This document shows, in pieces, positions 1-7,730 of a DNA stretch of 47,136 nucleotides. Both the position numbers and the translations under genes were made by a program. Origin of the DNA: Rhodocyclaceae bacterium UBA2271 (GTDB taxonomy: Bacteria > Pseudomonadota > Gammaproteobacteria > Burkholderiales > Rhodocyclaceae); contig DDXB01000061.1 in assembly GCA_002347405.1 (NCBI GenBank), positions 65,345 to 112,480 of the forward strand, written 5' to 3'. The notes beneath the pieces were generated by a model. The model was not told where the DNA came from and ran no database searches. It saw only the letters and a program-made list of their open reading frames with translations. Position 1 is the stretch's first letter. Each line of letters opens with the position of its first letter.

Positions 1-1607
1 GATTCCAGCGCGTTGGCGGATTTGTCGAACAGGGCGCCCAGCGAGGTGCGCACCGTCACGCGCGATGCCACGACCTGCCCGGAGTTGCCAATCGTGACCC
101 CCTCGAACCGCCATTCAGCATGCGGCAGGAAGCTCGCGCGTAATGCCTTGATCCTGACCGGCTGCAGCAGCTGGGCGCTGGCCGCCTGTTCGAATGCCGG
201 GATGCGGTCATTGAAAGACATCAGGCTGACGGCGGCCACTGTGCCACCGATCACCAGTACCAGGCCGATCGCCACCCACCTGCCCCACTTGACTGGTGCC
301 CTGGGCACGGCAGAAACTCGCTCGGCGGCGGCTTTTCTCGCCTCCTCCGCGGCTTCCTTCCGCGCTCGTTCTTCCGCTTTCGCCATGGCACGAGCTTCGG
401 CTTCCCGGTGTGCCTGCTCCTCCTCTTCCCGACGGACCTGTTCTTCTGCCTCACGCCGGGCGCGTTCTTCGGCTTCTTTCCGTTCCCGTTCTTCCTGTTC
501 GCTCCGGGCACGCTCTTCCGCTTCCTGGCGCGCCTTCACTTCCACGGCTCGGCGCGCTTGCTCGTCTACTTCCCGGCGGGCGCGTTCTTCGGCTTTCCGT
601 CTCGCCTTCTCTTCCGCTTCCGCCCTGGCTCGCGCGTTGGCTTCCTGCCGTTCTCGTTCTTCCTCGGCTCGGCGTGCTTGTTCCTCTGCGTCCCGGCGGG
701 CCTGTTTTTCGGCTTCTTGCCGTGCCCGTTCTTCCTGTTCGCGGCGGGCTCGCTCTTCCGCTTCCGCCTTGGCTCGCGCTTCGGCATCCTGACGCGCTTT
801 CTCTGCCTCGGCACGGCGTGCTTGTTCTTCTGCCCTGCGCCGGGCGCGTTCTTGAAAAGCCTCTTTCCGTACCCGTTCTTCCTGTTCGCGGCGGGCTTGC
901 TCTTCGGCTTCCCTTCTCGCCTTCTCTTCCGCTTCCGCCCGGGCTCGTGCTTCGGTTTCTACCCTGGCTCGCGTTTCGGCTTCCTGACGCGCTTTCTCTT
1001 CTGCAGTACGGCGTGCTTGTTTCTCCGCCTTACGGCGGGCGCGCTCTTCGGCCTCTTGTCGTGCCCCTTCTTCCTGTTCGCGGCGGGCTTGCTCTTCGAC
1101 TTGCCTTCTCGCCTTTTCTTCCGCTTCCGCCCTGGTTCGTGCTTCGGCTTCCCGACGCGCATTCTCCTCGGCTTCATGCCTGATGTTTTCCTCTGCCTCA
1201 CGGCGCGCGCGCGGGCCGGCCTCTGCCCCCTTCTTTCTAATAGTCTGACTGCCCGCTACCGGGAGCGGTGCGGTGAAATCCAGATCTTCGAGCGAGTCAT
1301 CCTCGCTGGGTGCCGCAACTTTCTGGACTTTCGGCGTACGTGGGGGCAATCGCCCCTGCGGTGCGGGGATGGAGCGCACTTCCAGAACCACCGGATTGAT
1401 GAAGCCCTCATTGACGAGGCTCTCGAGGCCTTGCTGCAAGTCGTTTTCCGACCGGTCGCGTGACAGCCTGCCAATCAACTCGCCAAACGTGGCCTTGCCA
1501 TCGATTTCCTTCAGCAGGTTGCGCTGGCTGCGCGACAGTATCTTGGTTTTGCCGATGGCTTCGCGCAGCCCCTTGGCGCTTTTGGAGAAGAGGGTGGTCT
1601 TTTCCAT
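1..1607 (-). CDS. Coiled-coil single-pass membrane protein, C-terminus outside window
   Basis: The gene starts with ATG at 1607 and runs off the left edge, so about 535 N-terminal residues are visible. Residues 1-80 form a small basic, helical-looking domain beginning MEKTTLFSKSAKGLREAIGK. A linker follows to about residue 130. Residues about 132-432 are an almost unbroken charged coiled coil made of short repeats such as ARREAEE, KARQEAE and RARAEAEEKA. A hydrophobic segment at about 441-462 is a likely membrane helix, after which a non-repetitive domain begins. That domain faintly resembles the start of AsmA-like proteins, but I cannot confirm it. The coiled-coil DNA is itself repetitive, and the opposite strand shows long antisense open frames that are shadows. 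It follows ubiK by 29 bp on the same strand, so the two may be co-transcribed. The function is unknown; a long TolA-like spacer or scaffold at the inner membrane is an inference. Confidence 0.8.
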   Translation of the reverse strand, partial: MEKTTLFSKSAKGLREAIGKTKILSRSQRNLLKEIDGKATFGELIGRLSRDRSENDLQQGLESLVNEGFINPVVLEVRSIPAPQGRLPPRTPKVQKVAAPSEDDSLEDLDFTAPLPVAGSQTIRKKGAEAGPRARREAEENIRHEAEENARREAEARTRAEAEEKARRQVEEQARREQEEGARQEAEERARRKAEKQARRTAEEKARQEAETRARVETEARARAEAEEKARREAEEQARREQEERVRKEAFQERARRRAEEQARRAEAEKARQDAEARAKAEAEERARREQEERARQEAEKQARRDAEEQARRAEEERERQEANARARAEAEEKARRKAEERARREVDEQARRAVEVKARQEAEERARSEQEERERKEAEERARREAEEQVRREEEEQAHREAEARAMAKAEERARKEAAEEARKAAAERVSAVPRAPVKWGRWVAIGLVLVIGGTVAAVSLMSFNDRIPAFEQAASAQLLQPVRIKALRASFLPHAEWRFEGVTIGNSGQVVASRVTVRTSLGALFDKSANALE

Positions 1608-1636
1608 TCGCTTCCTGTCCCGTCCCGATCGATTAA

Positions 1637-1876
1637 TCAGGGTTGGCGGCGTCCCTCGAGTTCGGCGATCTTCGCCTCGAGGGTGGCGAGGCGGGCCTGG
1701 GCGCGGGCCAGCAGTTCCTTCTGCACCTCGAAATCCTCGCGAGTCACCAGATCGAGGCGGGCGAAAGAGGCCGTCAGCATGGCGCGCAGGTTTTTTTCAA
1801 TGTCGGCGGCTGGCGTGGCGGCCAGTGCCCCGGAAATCTGTGCGCTCAGGCCTTCAAGAAATTTGGGATCGAGCAT
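1637..1876 (-). CDS. ubiK: Ubiquinone biosynthesis accessory factor UbiK (BMFP domain)
   Basis: A 79-residue protein reading MLDPKFLEGLSAQISGALAA at its start and ending in a heptad-like helix (RAQARLATLEAKIAELEG). This is the layout of the BMFP/YqiC family: an amphipathic helix followed by a C-terminal trimeric coiled coil. In E. coli UbiK helps the aerobic ubiquinone pathway, probably by bringing UbiJ and the Ubi enzymes to lipid. The start at 1876 fits the family's conserved beginning; the frame stays open 13 codons further upstream to 1915, but that extension is not family-like. It is divergent from the NtrC/sigma-54 controlled porin operon and lies directly upstream of the coiled-coil membrane protein. 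Note that oxygen-independent ubiT/ubiV/ubiU genes lie at 34.9-37.5 kb. Confidence 0.85.
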   Translation of the reverse strand: MLDPKFLEGLSAQISGALAATPAADIEKNLRAMLTASFARLDLVTREDFEVQKELLARAQARLATLEAKIAELEGRRQP

Positions 1877-1940
1877 GGCAATGGAGTGGCAGAAGGGGAC
1901 GTTCGAGTGTAGCACTGGAGGTGACTGCTCTTGTGGTCAT

Positions 1941-1975
1941 TGCACTGCGGCATGGCAGTGCACCTTGTTGGTGCA
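1941..1975. promoter_or_regulatory. NtrC binding site with an overlapping palindrome
   Basis: Positions 1959-1975 read TGCACCTTGTTGGTGCA, a perfect dyad (TGCACC, five bases, GGTGCA) matching the NtrC consensus. A second perfect dyad overlaps it: TGCACTGC at 1941-1948 and GCAGTGCA at 1955-1962. Its half-site spacing is 10 rather than 5, so it is a less standard site. The perfect site lies about 108 bp upstream of the sigma-54 element at 2083, the usual enhancer distance. NtrC control of the porin-glnK-amtB operon is inferred from the site and the gene content. Confidence 0.8.
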
Positions 1976-2082
1976 TATGGGTCCGGATGCGGTTCAGATT
2001 AGTGCATCTGGAAGTCGGCAGCCCACGTTACGTATTATCGCAATGAACTGTAATTATATGAATTTATTATATAAATCATTGC

Positions 2083-2098
2083 TGGCACGCAATGTGCT
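2083..2098 (+). promoter_or_regulatory. Sigma-54 promoter for porin-glnK-amtB
   Basis: TGGCACGCAATGTGCT matches the sigma-54 consensus, with GG and GC exactly ten bases apart; the -12 element has GTGC in place of TTGC. Transcription would start near 2110, leaving a leader of about 40 bases before the porin start. The very AT-rich stretch 2050-2080 just upstream is a plausible site for IHF bending between the enhancer and the promoter, although I see no clear IHF consensus. Confidence 0.78.
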
Positions 2099-2147
2099 GA
2101 GATCTCCTTGCAAAGATATTTTTTCGGCAACCACTCTGGAGACCTCC

Positions 2148-2924
2148 ATGAACACGAAACTGATCGCCACTGCTGTACTTAGCTCCCTCGTCGCTCCCCT
2201 TTCCGTCCTCGCCGCCGACGTTCCGGCCACGCCCGAGCATTCCTTCACCGGGAACCTCACACTGGCTTCGGAGTACATCTATCGCGGCATCGGCCAGACC
2301 AACCGCAAACCGGCTTTGCAGGGCGGTCTTGACTATGCCCATGCAAGCGGCCTGTATGCCGGCGTCTGGGGCTCGAACGTTTCCTGGCTGTCTGATCTAG
2401 GCGGCATCAGTTCAAGCGTCGAGATCGATGTTTATGGCGGCTACAAGGGCAATTTCACCGAGGATCTCAGCTATGACGTCGGTGTGTTGACCTACAACTA
2501 CCCCGGCAGCTACCCGTCCGGCTTCACCAAGGCGGATACCACCGAGGTTTATGCCGGGCTGGGCTGGAAATGGCTGTCGGCCAAGTATTCGCACACCGTC
2601 TCCAGTCACATTTTCGGCTGGACGGGTTCCAATGGCACTGACAAAACACGCGGCAGCGGCTATCTGGAGTTGAACGCCAGCCACGACCTTGGCGATGGCT
2701 GGGGCATCGAAGGACACGTCGGCCGCCAGCGCATCAAGAATAACAGCGACGCGTCCTACACCGACTGGAAGGTCGGCGTCACGAAGGAAGTGAGCTATGG
2801 CACCTTCGGTCTGGCCTATGTCGATACCAATGCCAAGGGTGATGCCGGTGAGCCGTATCGCAATGCCTTCAACAAGGATCTTGGCAAGGGTCGTCTGCTC
2901 GCCACCTTTAGTAAATCATTCTGA
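2148..2924 (+). CDS. TorF-family outer-membrane porin
   Basis: A 258-residue protein with a signal peptide (residues 1 to about 23, MNTKLIATAVLSSLVAPLSV followed by LAA) and then alternating hydrophobic and aromatic strands typical of a small beta barrel. It begins FTGNLTLASEYIYRGIGQTN, the usual opening of the TIGR02001 (TorF/Gcw_chp) family, and ends in SF, as outer-membrane barrel proteins often end in an aromatic residue. The start has a GGAGACC ribosome site just upstream; the frame is open far upstream but without support. It is the first gene of an operon with glnK and amtB under a sigma-54 promoter. This suggests a role in letting nitrogen compounds, perhaps ammonium or small amides, across the outer membrane. 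The substrate is inferred from context only. Confidence 0.88.
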   Translation: MNTKLIATAVLSSLVAPLSVLAADVPATPEHSFTGNLTLASEYIYRGIGQTNRKPALQGGLDYAHASGLYAGVWGSNVSWLSDLGGISSSVEIDVYGGYKGNFTEDLSYDVGVLTYNYPGSYPSGFTKADTTEVYAGLGWKWLSAKYSHTVSSHIFGWTGSNGTDKTRGSGYLELNASHDLGDGWGIEGHVGRQRIKNNSDASYTDWKVGVTKEVSYGTFGLAYVDTNAKGDAGEPYRNAFNKDLGKGRLLATFSKSF

Positions 2925-2965
2925 GTCCCGACTGCGTCCCCAACCCAATCGCTCAAGGAGAAATC

Positions 2966-3304
2966 ATGAAACTCGTTACCGCCATCATCAAGCCGTTCAA
3001 GCTTGACGAGGTGCGTGAGGCCCTCGCCGCCGTCGGCGTGCAGGGCATCACCGTCACCGAGGTCAAGGGCTTCGGCCGGCAGAAGGGACACACGGAACTG
3101 TATCGTGGCGCCGAATACGTTGTCGATTTTTTGCCCAAGGTAAAGGTCGAGGCCGCCATCAAGTCCGAACTGCTCGAACAGACCATCGAAGCCATCGAAA
3201 AATCCGCCAGCACCGGCAAGATCGGCGACGGCAAGATTTTTGTCTATGACCTCGAGCAGGTCGTCCGCATCCGCACCGGTGAAACCGGCACGGATGCCCT
3301 TTAG
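2966..3304 (+). CDS. glnK: Nitrogen regulatory protein P-II (GlnK)
   Basis: A 112-residue P-II signalling protein of normal length. It has the N-terminal MKLVTAIIKPFKLDEVREAL, the T-loop with the uridylylated tyrosine at residue 51 (TELYRGAEYVVDFLPK), and the C-terminal TGKIGDGKIFV and VVRIRTGE motifs that bind ATP/ADP and 2-oxoglutarate. P-II trimers sense nitrogen and carbon state; the copy paired with amtB normally docks on the channel and closes it when ammonium is plentiful. AAGGAG lies just before the ATG. It sits 41 bp after the porin and 16 bp before amtB, so it is named GlnK rather than GlnB on context. Confidence 0.95.
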   Translation: MKLVTAIIKPFKLDEVREALAAVGVQGITVTEVKGFGRQKGHTELYRGAEYVVDFLPKVKVEAAIKSELLEQTIEAIEKSASTGKIGDGKIFVYDLEQVVRIRTGETGTDAL

Positions 3305-3320
3305 GACAAGGAGACCTACC

Positions 3321-4691
3321 ATGAACAGATTTTTCTCAATCATGCTGGCGGTGTTTGGCCTCGGCATTTCCGGCTTTGCCGCGGCGGAGACCGCTGTAGC
3401 CGTTGTCACCGCGGTGGCCGACGCGGCGAGTGCCGCGGTTCCGGCTGCGGAAATCGTGCCGACGGTCCACAAGGGCGACGTCGCCTGGATGATGACCGCG
3501 ACCCTGCTGGTCGTCTTCATGGCGGTGCCTGGCCTCGCCTTGTTCTACGGCGGCCTGGTGCGCGCCAAGAACATGCTCTCGGTGCTCATGCAGGTGATGG
3601 TGGTGTTCTCGTTGATTGCCGTGCTGTGGGCCGTCTATGGCTACAGCCTGGCCTTCGGCGGCGAGGGACTCATCATCGCCGGCTTCGACAAGCTGTTCCT
3701 CTCCGGCGTGACGATGGACAGCCTCGCCGACACCTTCACCGACACCGTGAAGCTGCCCGAGTACGTGTTCATCGCCTTCCAGGCCACCTTCGCCGGCCTC
3801 ACTTGCGCGCTGATCGTCGGTTCTTTCGCCGAACGCATGAAGTTCAGCGCCGTGCTGCTGTTCTCTGTGCTCTGGTTCACCTTCTGCTACATCCCGATCG
3901 CGCACATGGTCTGGGGCGCCGGTGGCTACCTGCTCGACAAGGGTGCGCTCGACTTCGCCGGCGGTACCGTGGTGCACATCAATGCCGGTGTTGCCGGCCT
4001 GGTCGGCGCCTACCTGCTCGGCAAGCGCATCGGTTACGGCAAGGAAGCGATGACGCCGCACAGCCTGACGCTGACCATGGTGGGTGCCTCGATGCTGTGG
4101 GTGGGCTGGTTCGGCTTCAACGCCGGTTCCAACCTCGAAGCCAACGCGGGCGCCGGCCTGGCCTTCATCAACACCATGTTCGCCACGGCGGCGGCGGTGC
4201 TGGCCTGGTCGCTCGGCGAAGCCATCTTCAAGGGCAAGCCCTCGATGCTGGGTGCTGCTTCGGGCGCCGTCGCCGGTCTCGTCGCGATCACGCCGGCCTG
4301 CGGCTCGGTCGGCCCGATGGGTGCCATCGCGATCGGCTTTGCCTCCGGCTTCATCTGTCTGTGGGGCGTGAGCGGCCTGAAGAAGATGCTCGGTGCGGAC
4401 GACTCCCTCGACGTCTTCGGTGTGCATGGCGTCGGTGGCATCCTCGGTGCGATCCTCACCGGCGTGTTCGCCGCGCCCAGCCTCGGTGGCACCGGGGGCG
4501 ACGACTTCTCGATCGCCAGTCAGGTGCTGATCCAGGCCGAAGGCGTGGGCATCACCATCCTCTGGTCAGCGGTGGTCGCTTTCATTGCCTTCAAGATTGC
4601 CGACGTGCTGATTGGTTTGCGTGTTCCCGAAGAAGAGGAACGCGAAGGCCTCGACATCACGGCCCACGGCGAATCGGCTTACCACTACTAA
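3321..4691 (+). CDS. amtB: Ammonium transporter AmtB with signal peptide
   Basis: A 456-residue Amt/Rh channel. An N-terminal signal peptide (residues 1 to about 22, ending GFAAAE) and an alanine/valine-rich segment precede the usual eleven membrane helices. Visible family motifs are VPGLALFYGGLVRAKN in the first helix pair, the pore region FAERMKFSAVLLFS, HMVWGAGGYL, and the late DVFGVHGVGGILGAILTG, which carries a conserved pore histidine. The C-terminal tail GLRVPEEEEREGLDITAHGE is the standard GlnK-docking tail. The start at 3321 has AAGGAGACC upstream. It is the last gene of the nitrogen operon and is followed by a terminator at 4737. Confidence 0.96.
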   Translation: MNRFFSIMLAVFGLGISGFAAAETAVAVVTAVADAASAAVPAAEIVPTVHKGDVAWMMTATLLVVFMAVPGLALFYGGLVRAKNMLSVLMQVMVVFSLIAVLWAVYGYSLAFGGEGLIIAGFDKLFLSGVTMDSLADTFTDTVKLPEYVFIAFQATFAGLTCALIVGSFAERMKFSAVLLFSVLWFTFCYIPIAHMVWGAGGYLLDKGALDFAGGTVVHINAGVAGLVGAYLLGKRIGYGKEAMTPHSLTLTMVGASMLWVGWFGFNAGSNLEANAGAGLAFINTMFATAAAVLAWSLGEAIFKGKPSMLGAASGAVAGLVAITPACGSVGPMGAIAIGFASGFICLWGVSGLKKMLGADDSLDVFGVHGVGGILGAILTGVFAAPSLGGTGGDDFSIASQVLIQAEGVGITILWSAVVAFIAFKIADVLIGLRVPEEEEREGLDITAHGESAYHY

Positions 4692-4736
4692 GTACTGCTC
4701 CCCAGCCCCCGCCCGCCGGCGGGGGCGACTGATTGG

Positions 4737-4772
4737 CGGACACTTCCTACCCAGGTGGTGTCCGTTTTTTTT
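4737..4772 (+). terminator. Rho-independent terminator after amtB
   Basis: The 7-bp stem CGGACAC (4737-4743) pairs with GTGTCCG (4758-4764) and is followed directly by eight T residues (4765-4772). A separate GC-rich hairpin at about 4704-4726 lies closer to the stop codon but has no T run. The placement ends the porin-glnK-amtB transcript. Confidence 0.85.
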
Positions 4773-4828
4773 CGCCGTTCGGGGGAGTAGAATTGTTACT
4801 TTACGCATAGCCTCCAAGGCCCTTGCCA

Positions 4829-6628
4829 ATGCCGACTGACGGCGACATTTTGCAGTTCGTGGAAGCGCCCCTGCTGCCAGACATCACTGCCGCCACGCGG
4901 CAGCCCTGGCGCGTGCTCGTCGTCGACGATGATCCCGACGTACATGACACCACCCGGCTGGCACTGGCGGGCCTGACGATCCTCGATCGCCCGCTGCTGC
5001 TGCTGCATGCGTTCACGGCGGCGACCGCGGTCGAGTTGTTGCGCAAGGATCGCGCCGTGGCGGTGGTTCTGCTCGATGTCGTCATGGAAACCCATACGGC
5101 CGGCCTGGCAATCATCGCGCAAATCCGCGAGGAACTGGGTCTCCACGACATGCGCATCATTCTGCGCACCGGCCAGCCCGGTTACGCGCCGGAACTTGAA
5201 ACGGTGCGTCGCTATGACATCAACGATTATCACAACAAGGGCGAACTGACCCGCGACCGGCTCTACGTCGCCCTGTCGACGGCGCTCCGCGCCTATGACC
5301 AGCTCGCGCGCGTGGCGGCGCTTTCCGAACGGCTGGAAAACCAGGCCTATTTCGATGCGCTGGTCGACCTGCCCAACCGCAACGCCTTCATCGAGGCCAT
5401 CGACCGCCGCGTTGCCGCCAGCGGAAGCCAGGATAATGTGCTGGCCCTGATCGACATCGACGAATTCGCCGAAATCAACGACATGTTCGGCCACGACTAT
5501 GCCGACCGACTGCTCACGGCCATTGCGCGGCGCATCGAACACAGCATGGACCATGAAGAGGGTAGCGTCCTGATCGCCCGGGTCGGCACCGACACCTTCG
5601 GCGTGTTTGGTCGTGCCGATCTGCTGTCACCCCCGTTGCTGCAGGCGATTTTTGCCGCGCCTTTCGCGCTGGACGACAGCGAACATACCGTCTCGGTGGC
5701 CGTGGGTCTGGTCCGGCTGGCGGAAATTCCCGACGGCGGGGCGGCCGACCGCCTGAAGGACGCCTCGCTCGCGCTGAAACGCGCCAAGGCGAGCGGCCAC
5801 GGCCAGAGCGCCTGGTTTACCCCCGCCATCGGTCACGAAACCCGCGAACGCACGCGCCTGTTGCACGCCCTGCGGCGAGCTTACGACCACGAGCACCTGT
5901 TTCCCGTCTATCAGCCGCTGTTTTGCCTGGCGACCGGCCGGATCACCGGCTTCGAGGCGCTGATGCGCTGGAAGAACGAGGAAGGCGATTTCGTCGCGCC
6001 CGACCGCTTCATTCCGGTGGCGGAAAATTCCGGCCTGATCGTCAGCCTCGGCACCTGGATGCTGCACATGGCGCTGTGCGCCGCGTGCGAACTGCGCCGT
6101 GCCGGGCTGGCCGGCTTTCGCATGGCCGTGAATATCTCGGTGGTGCAATTCCGCCACCGCGATTTTCTGGCCATGCTCGATACCGCGCTGGAGGAAACCG
6201 GCGCCAAGCCGGATGAGCTCGAGCTCGAGATCACCGAATCGGTGGCCATGATGGGCGGGGACGTCATTGCGGAAATCTTCGCGGCGTTGAAGGCGCGCGG
6301 CGTCGGCCTGGCCATCGACGACTTCGGCACCGGCTTTTCCTCGCTGGCCTATCTTGACCAACTACCCGCCGACCGCATCAAGATCGACCGCTCGTTTGTG
6401 CAGTCCCTCGACTGCGGCGAGCGCGGCGGCCGCATCGCCGAAATGGTGATCCCGCTGGGCCGGAGCCTCGGTATGCGGGTCATCGCCGAGGGCGTGGAAA
6501 CCGCGCAGCAGGCCGAGTGCCTGCGAGCGCTGGGCTGCGACGAGGCGCAGGGTTATCTGTTTGCCCGGCCAATGCCGTTGCCCGACCTGCTGCAATGGGT
6601 GCACGCCTACAAGACCGCAACGCCATGA
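4829..6628 (+). CDS. Response regulator with degenerate GGDEF and intact EAL domain
   Basis: About 599 residues. Residues 25-160 are a receiver domain (VLVVDDDPDVHDTTRLAL, phospho-acceptor Asp83 in LLDVVMETH). Residues about 170-335 are a GGDEF domain whose signature has become VGTDTF near residue 252, so diguanylate cyclase activity is unlikely. Residues about 345-590 are an EAL domain with its catalytic residues apparently present (FEALMRW with Glu376, ELEITES, IDDFGTGFSSLAYL with Asp497/498, IAEGVET), so it is probably a c-di-GMP phosphodiesterase controlled by phosphorylation. The ATG at 4829 is chosen; a TTG two codons upstream is also possible. It overlaps the next gene (ATGA at 6625) and belongs to an operon with a binding lipoprotein and a histidine kinase, which is its likely partner. 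Confidence 0.9.
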   Translation: MPTDGDILQFVEAPLLPDITAATRQPWRVLVVDDDPDVHDTTRLALAGLTILDRPLLLLHAFTAATAVELLRKDRAVAVVLLDVVMETHTAGLAIIAQIREELGLHDMRIILRTGQPGYAPELETVRRYDINDYHNKGELTRDRLYVALSTALRAYDQLARVAALSERLENQAYFDALVDLPNRNAFIEAIDRRVAASGSQDNVLALIDIDEFAEINDMFGHDYADRLLTAIARRIEHSMDHEEGSVLIARVGTDTFGVFGRADLLSPPLLQAIFAAPFALDDSEHTVSVAVGLVRLAEIPDGGAADRLKDASLALKRAKASGHGQSAWFTPAIGHETRERTRLLHALRRAYDHEHLFPVYQPLFCLATGRITGFEALMRWKNEEGDFVAPDRFIPVAENSGLIVSLGTWMLHMALCAACELRRAGLAGFRMAVNISVVQFRHRDFLAMLDTALEETGAKPDELELEITESVAMMGGDVIAEIFAALKARGVGLAIDDFGTGFSSLAYLDQLPADRIKIDRSFVQSLDCGERGGRIAEMVIPLGRSLGMRVIAEGVETAQQAECLRALGCDEAQGYLFARPMPLPDLLQWVHAYKTATP

Positions 6629-7719
6629 AAACGTGGCCGTGGCTATTTGCCCTGCTGCTGACGCTGACGGCCTGCGCACCGCCAGAACCGCTGAAGCTGG
6701 GTTTCCTGGCGGGGCTGTCCGGGCGCGGAGCCGACCTTGGCACGGCCGGCCGCAATGGCGCCCTGCTCGCCGTCGACGCGGCCAATGCGCAGGGCGGCAT
6801 TCACGGGCGGCCCGTGGAATTGCTCGTCCGCGATAACGAACAATCGGCCGAGATGACGGTCGCCGCCGTCGAGAAATTGGCGGCGGACGGCGTGGTGGCG
6901 ATCATCGGCCCCCTGTTGAGCAGCGTCGCGCAGACCGCCGTCCCGGTCGCGGACAAACTCGGTCTGGTCATGGTCAGTCCGAGCGTGACGGCCTCCGAGT
7001 TCGCCAACAAGGACGATCTGTTTTTCCGCGTCGCCTCGACCACGCAGGACAACACACGACGTAGCGCAGAAGCGCAATACGCGCGCGGCCTGCGCCGCAT
7101 CGCCATCGCCTACGACCTGGCCAACCGCGCCTATACGACCGACTGGAAGAACGAGTTTCGCCAGGTCTTCGAGCAGCTGGGCGGCCAGATCGTGGCGACG
7201 GTCGAGTTCACCTCGGGCCAGGACACGGGCTATGCCGACGTGGTGCGCCAGCTTGGCCAGGCGCGCCCCGACGGACTGTTGTTCATCGCCAATGCGGTCG
7301 ATACCGTTCACCTGATCCGCCAGGCGCGCAATCAGGGTCTGGCCCAACCGGTGATTGGCGTGACCTGGGCGGCCACCGAACAATTGCTCGAACTGGGCGG
7401 CCGCACGATCGAAGGTTTTCATGTCACCCAGTTTTTCAACCGCGACGACAGCTCGCCCCGCTATGTCGCGTTCCGCGAGGCGTATCGGGCGCGCTTTCGC
7501 CAGGAACCCGGTTTCGTCAGCGTCGCTGCCTACGATGCCACGCAGGCCACGCTGGAGGCGCTGCGACGCCAGGGCAAGCAGTCGCTCAAGCAGGCGCTGC
7601 TGGCAAGCGGGCCGTACCAGGGACTGCAGGATGAGTGGAACTTCGACCGCTTCGGTGATGCCCGGCGCCGCGCCTATGTGACCGAAGTGCGCAACGGCCG
7701 CTTTGTCGTAACCGACTGA
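6625..7719 (+). CDS. Branched-chain amino-acid-type periplasmic binding lipoprotein
   Basis: A 364-residue protein with a lipoprotein signal (lipobox LTAC, lipidated Cys17) and a type I periplasmic binding fold. Features are LKLGFLAGLSGRGADLGTAG, NGALLAVDAANAQGGIHGRP, AIIGPLLSSVAQTAVPVADK, and PRYVAFREAYRARFRQEPGF near the end. Relatives bind branched-chain amino acids, amides or aromatic acids for ABC import. No permease or ATPase gene lies nearby. Instead it overlaps the EAL response regulator by 4 bp and precedes a histidine kinase by 11 bp. It therefore more likely acts as the ligand-sensing partner of that kinase than as a transporter component. The ligand cannot be read from the sequence. 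Confidence 0.88.
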   Translation: MKTWPWLFALLLTLTACAPPEPLKLGFLAGLSGRGADLGTAGRNGALLAVDAANAQGGIHGRPVELLVRDNEQSAEMTVAAVEKLAADGVVAIIGPLLSSVAQTAVPVADKLGLVMVSPSVTASEFANKDDLFFRVASTTQDNTRRSAEAQYARGLRRIAIAYDLANRAYTTDWKNEFRQVFEQLGGQIVATVEFTSGQDTGYADVVRQLGQARPDGLLFIANAVDTVHLIRQARNQGLAQPVIGVTWAATEQLLELGGRTIEGFHVTQFFNRDDSSPRYVAFREAYRARFRQEPGFVSVAAYDATQATLEALRRQGKQSLKQALLASGPYQGLQDEWNFDRFGDARRRAYVTEVRNGRFVVTD

Positions 7720-7730
7720 CCGGCGACACC

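Noticed and set aside
13..1463. Long plus-strand open frames rich in Arg/Ser/Ala or Leu/Phe opposite the coiled-coil gene
   Set aside because: They are antisense shadows of the repetitive Glu/Ala/Arg coding sequence on the minus strand, which has a sensible start, a membrane helix and a plausible C-terminal continuation.
1683..2147. N-terminal extension of the TorF porin from 1683
   Set aside because: It would overlap ubiK on the opposite strand and place the signal peptide in the middle of the protein; the ATG at 2148 follows a ribosome site and begins with a signal peptide.
3321..4700. Plus- and minus-strand frames within amtB
   Set aside because: Shadows; only the 3321-4691 frame matches Amt channels.
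4704..4726. GC-only hairpin directly after amtB as the main terminator
   Set aside because: It lacks a T run; the next hairpin at 4737 with eight T residues is the better candidate.
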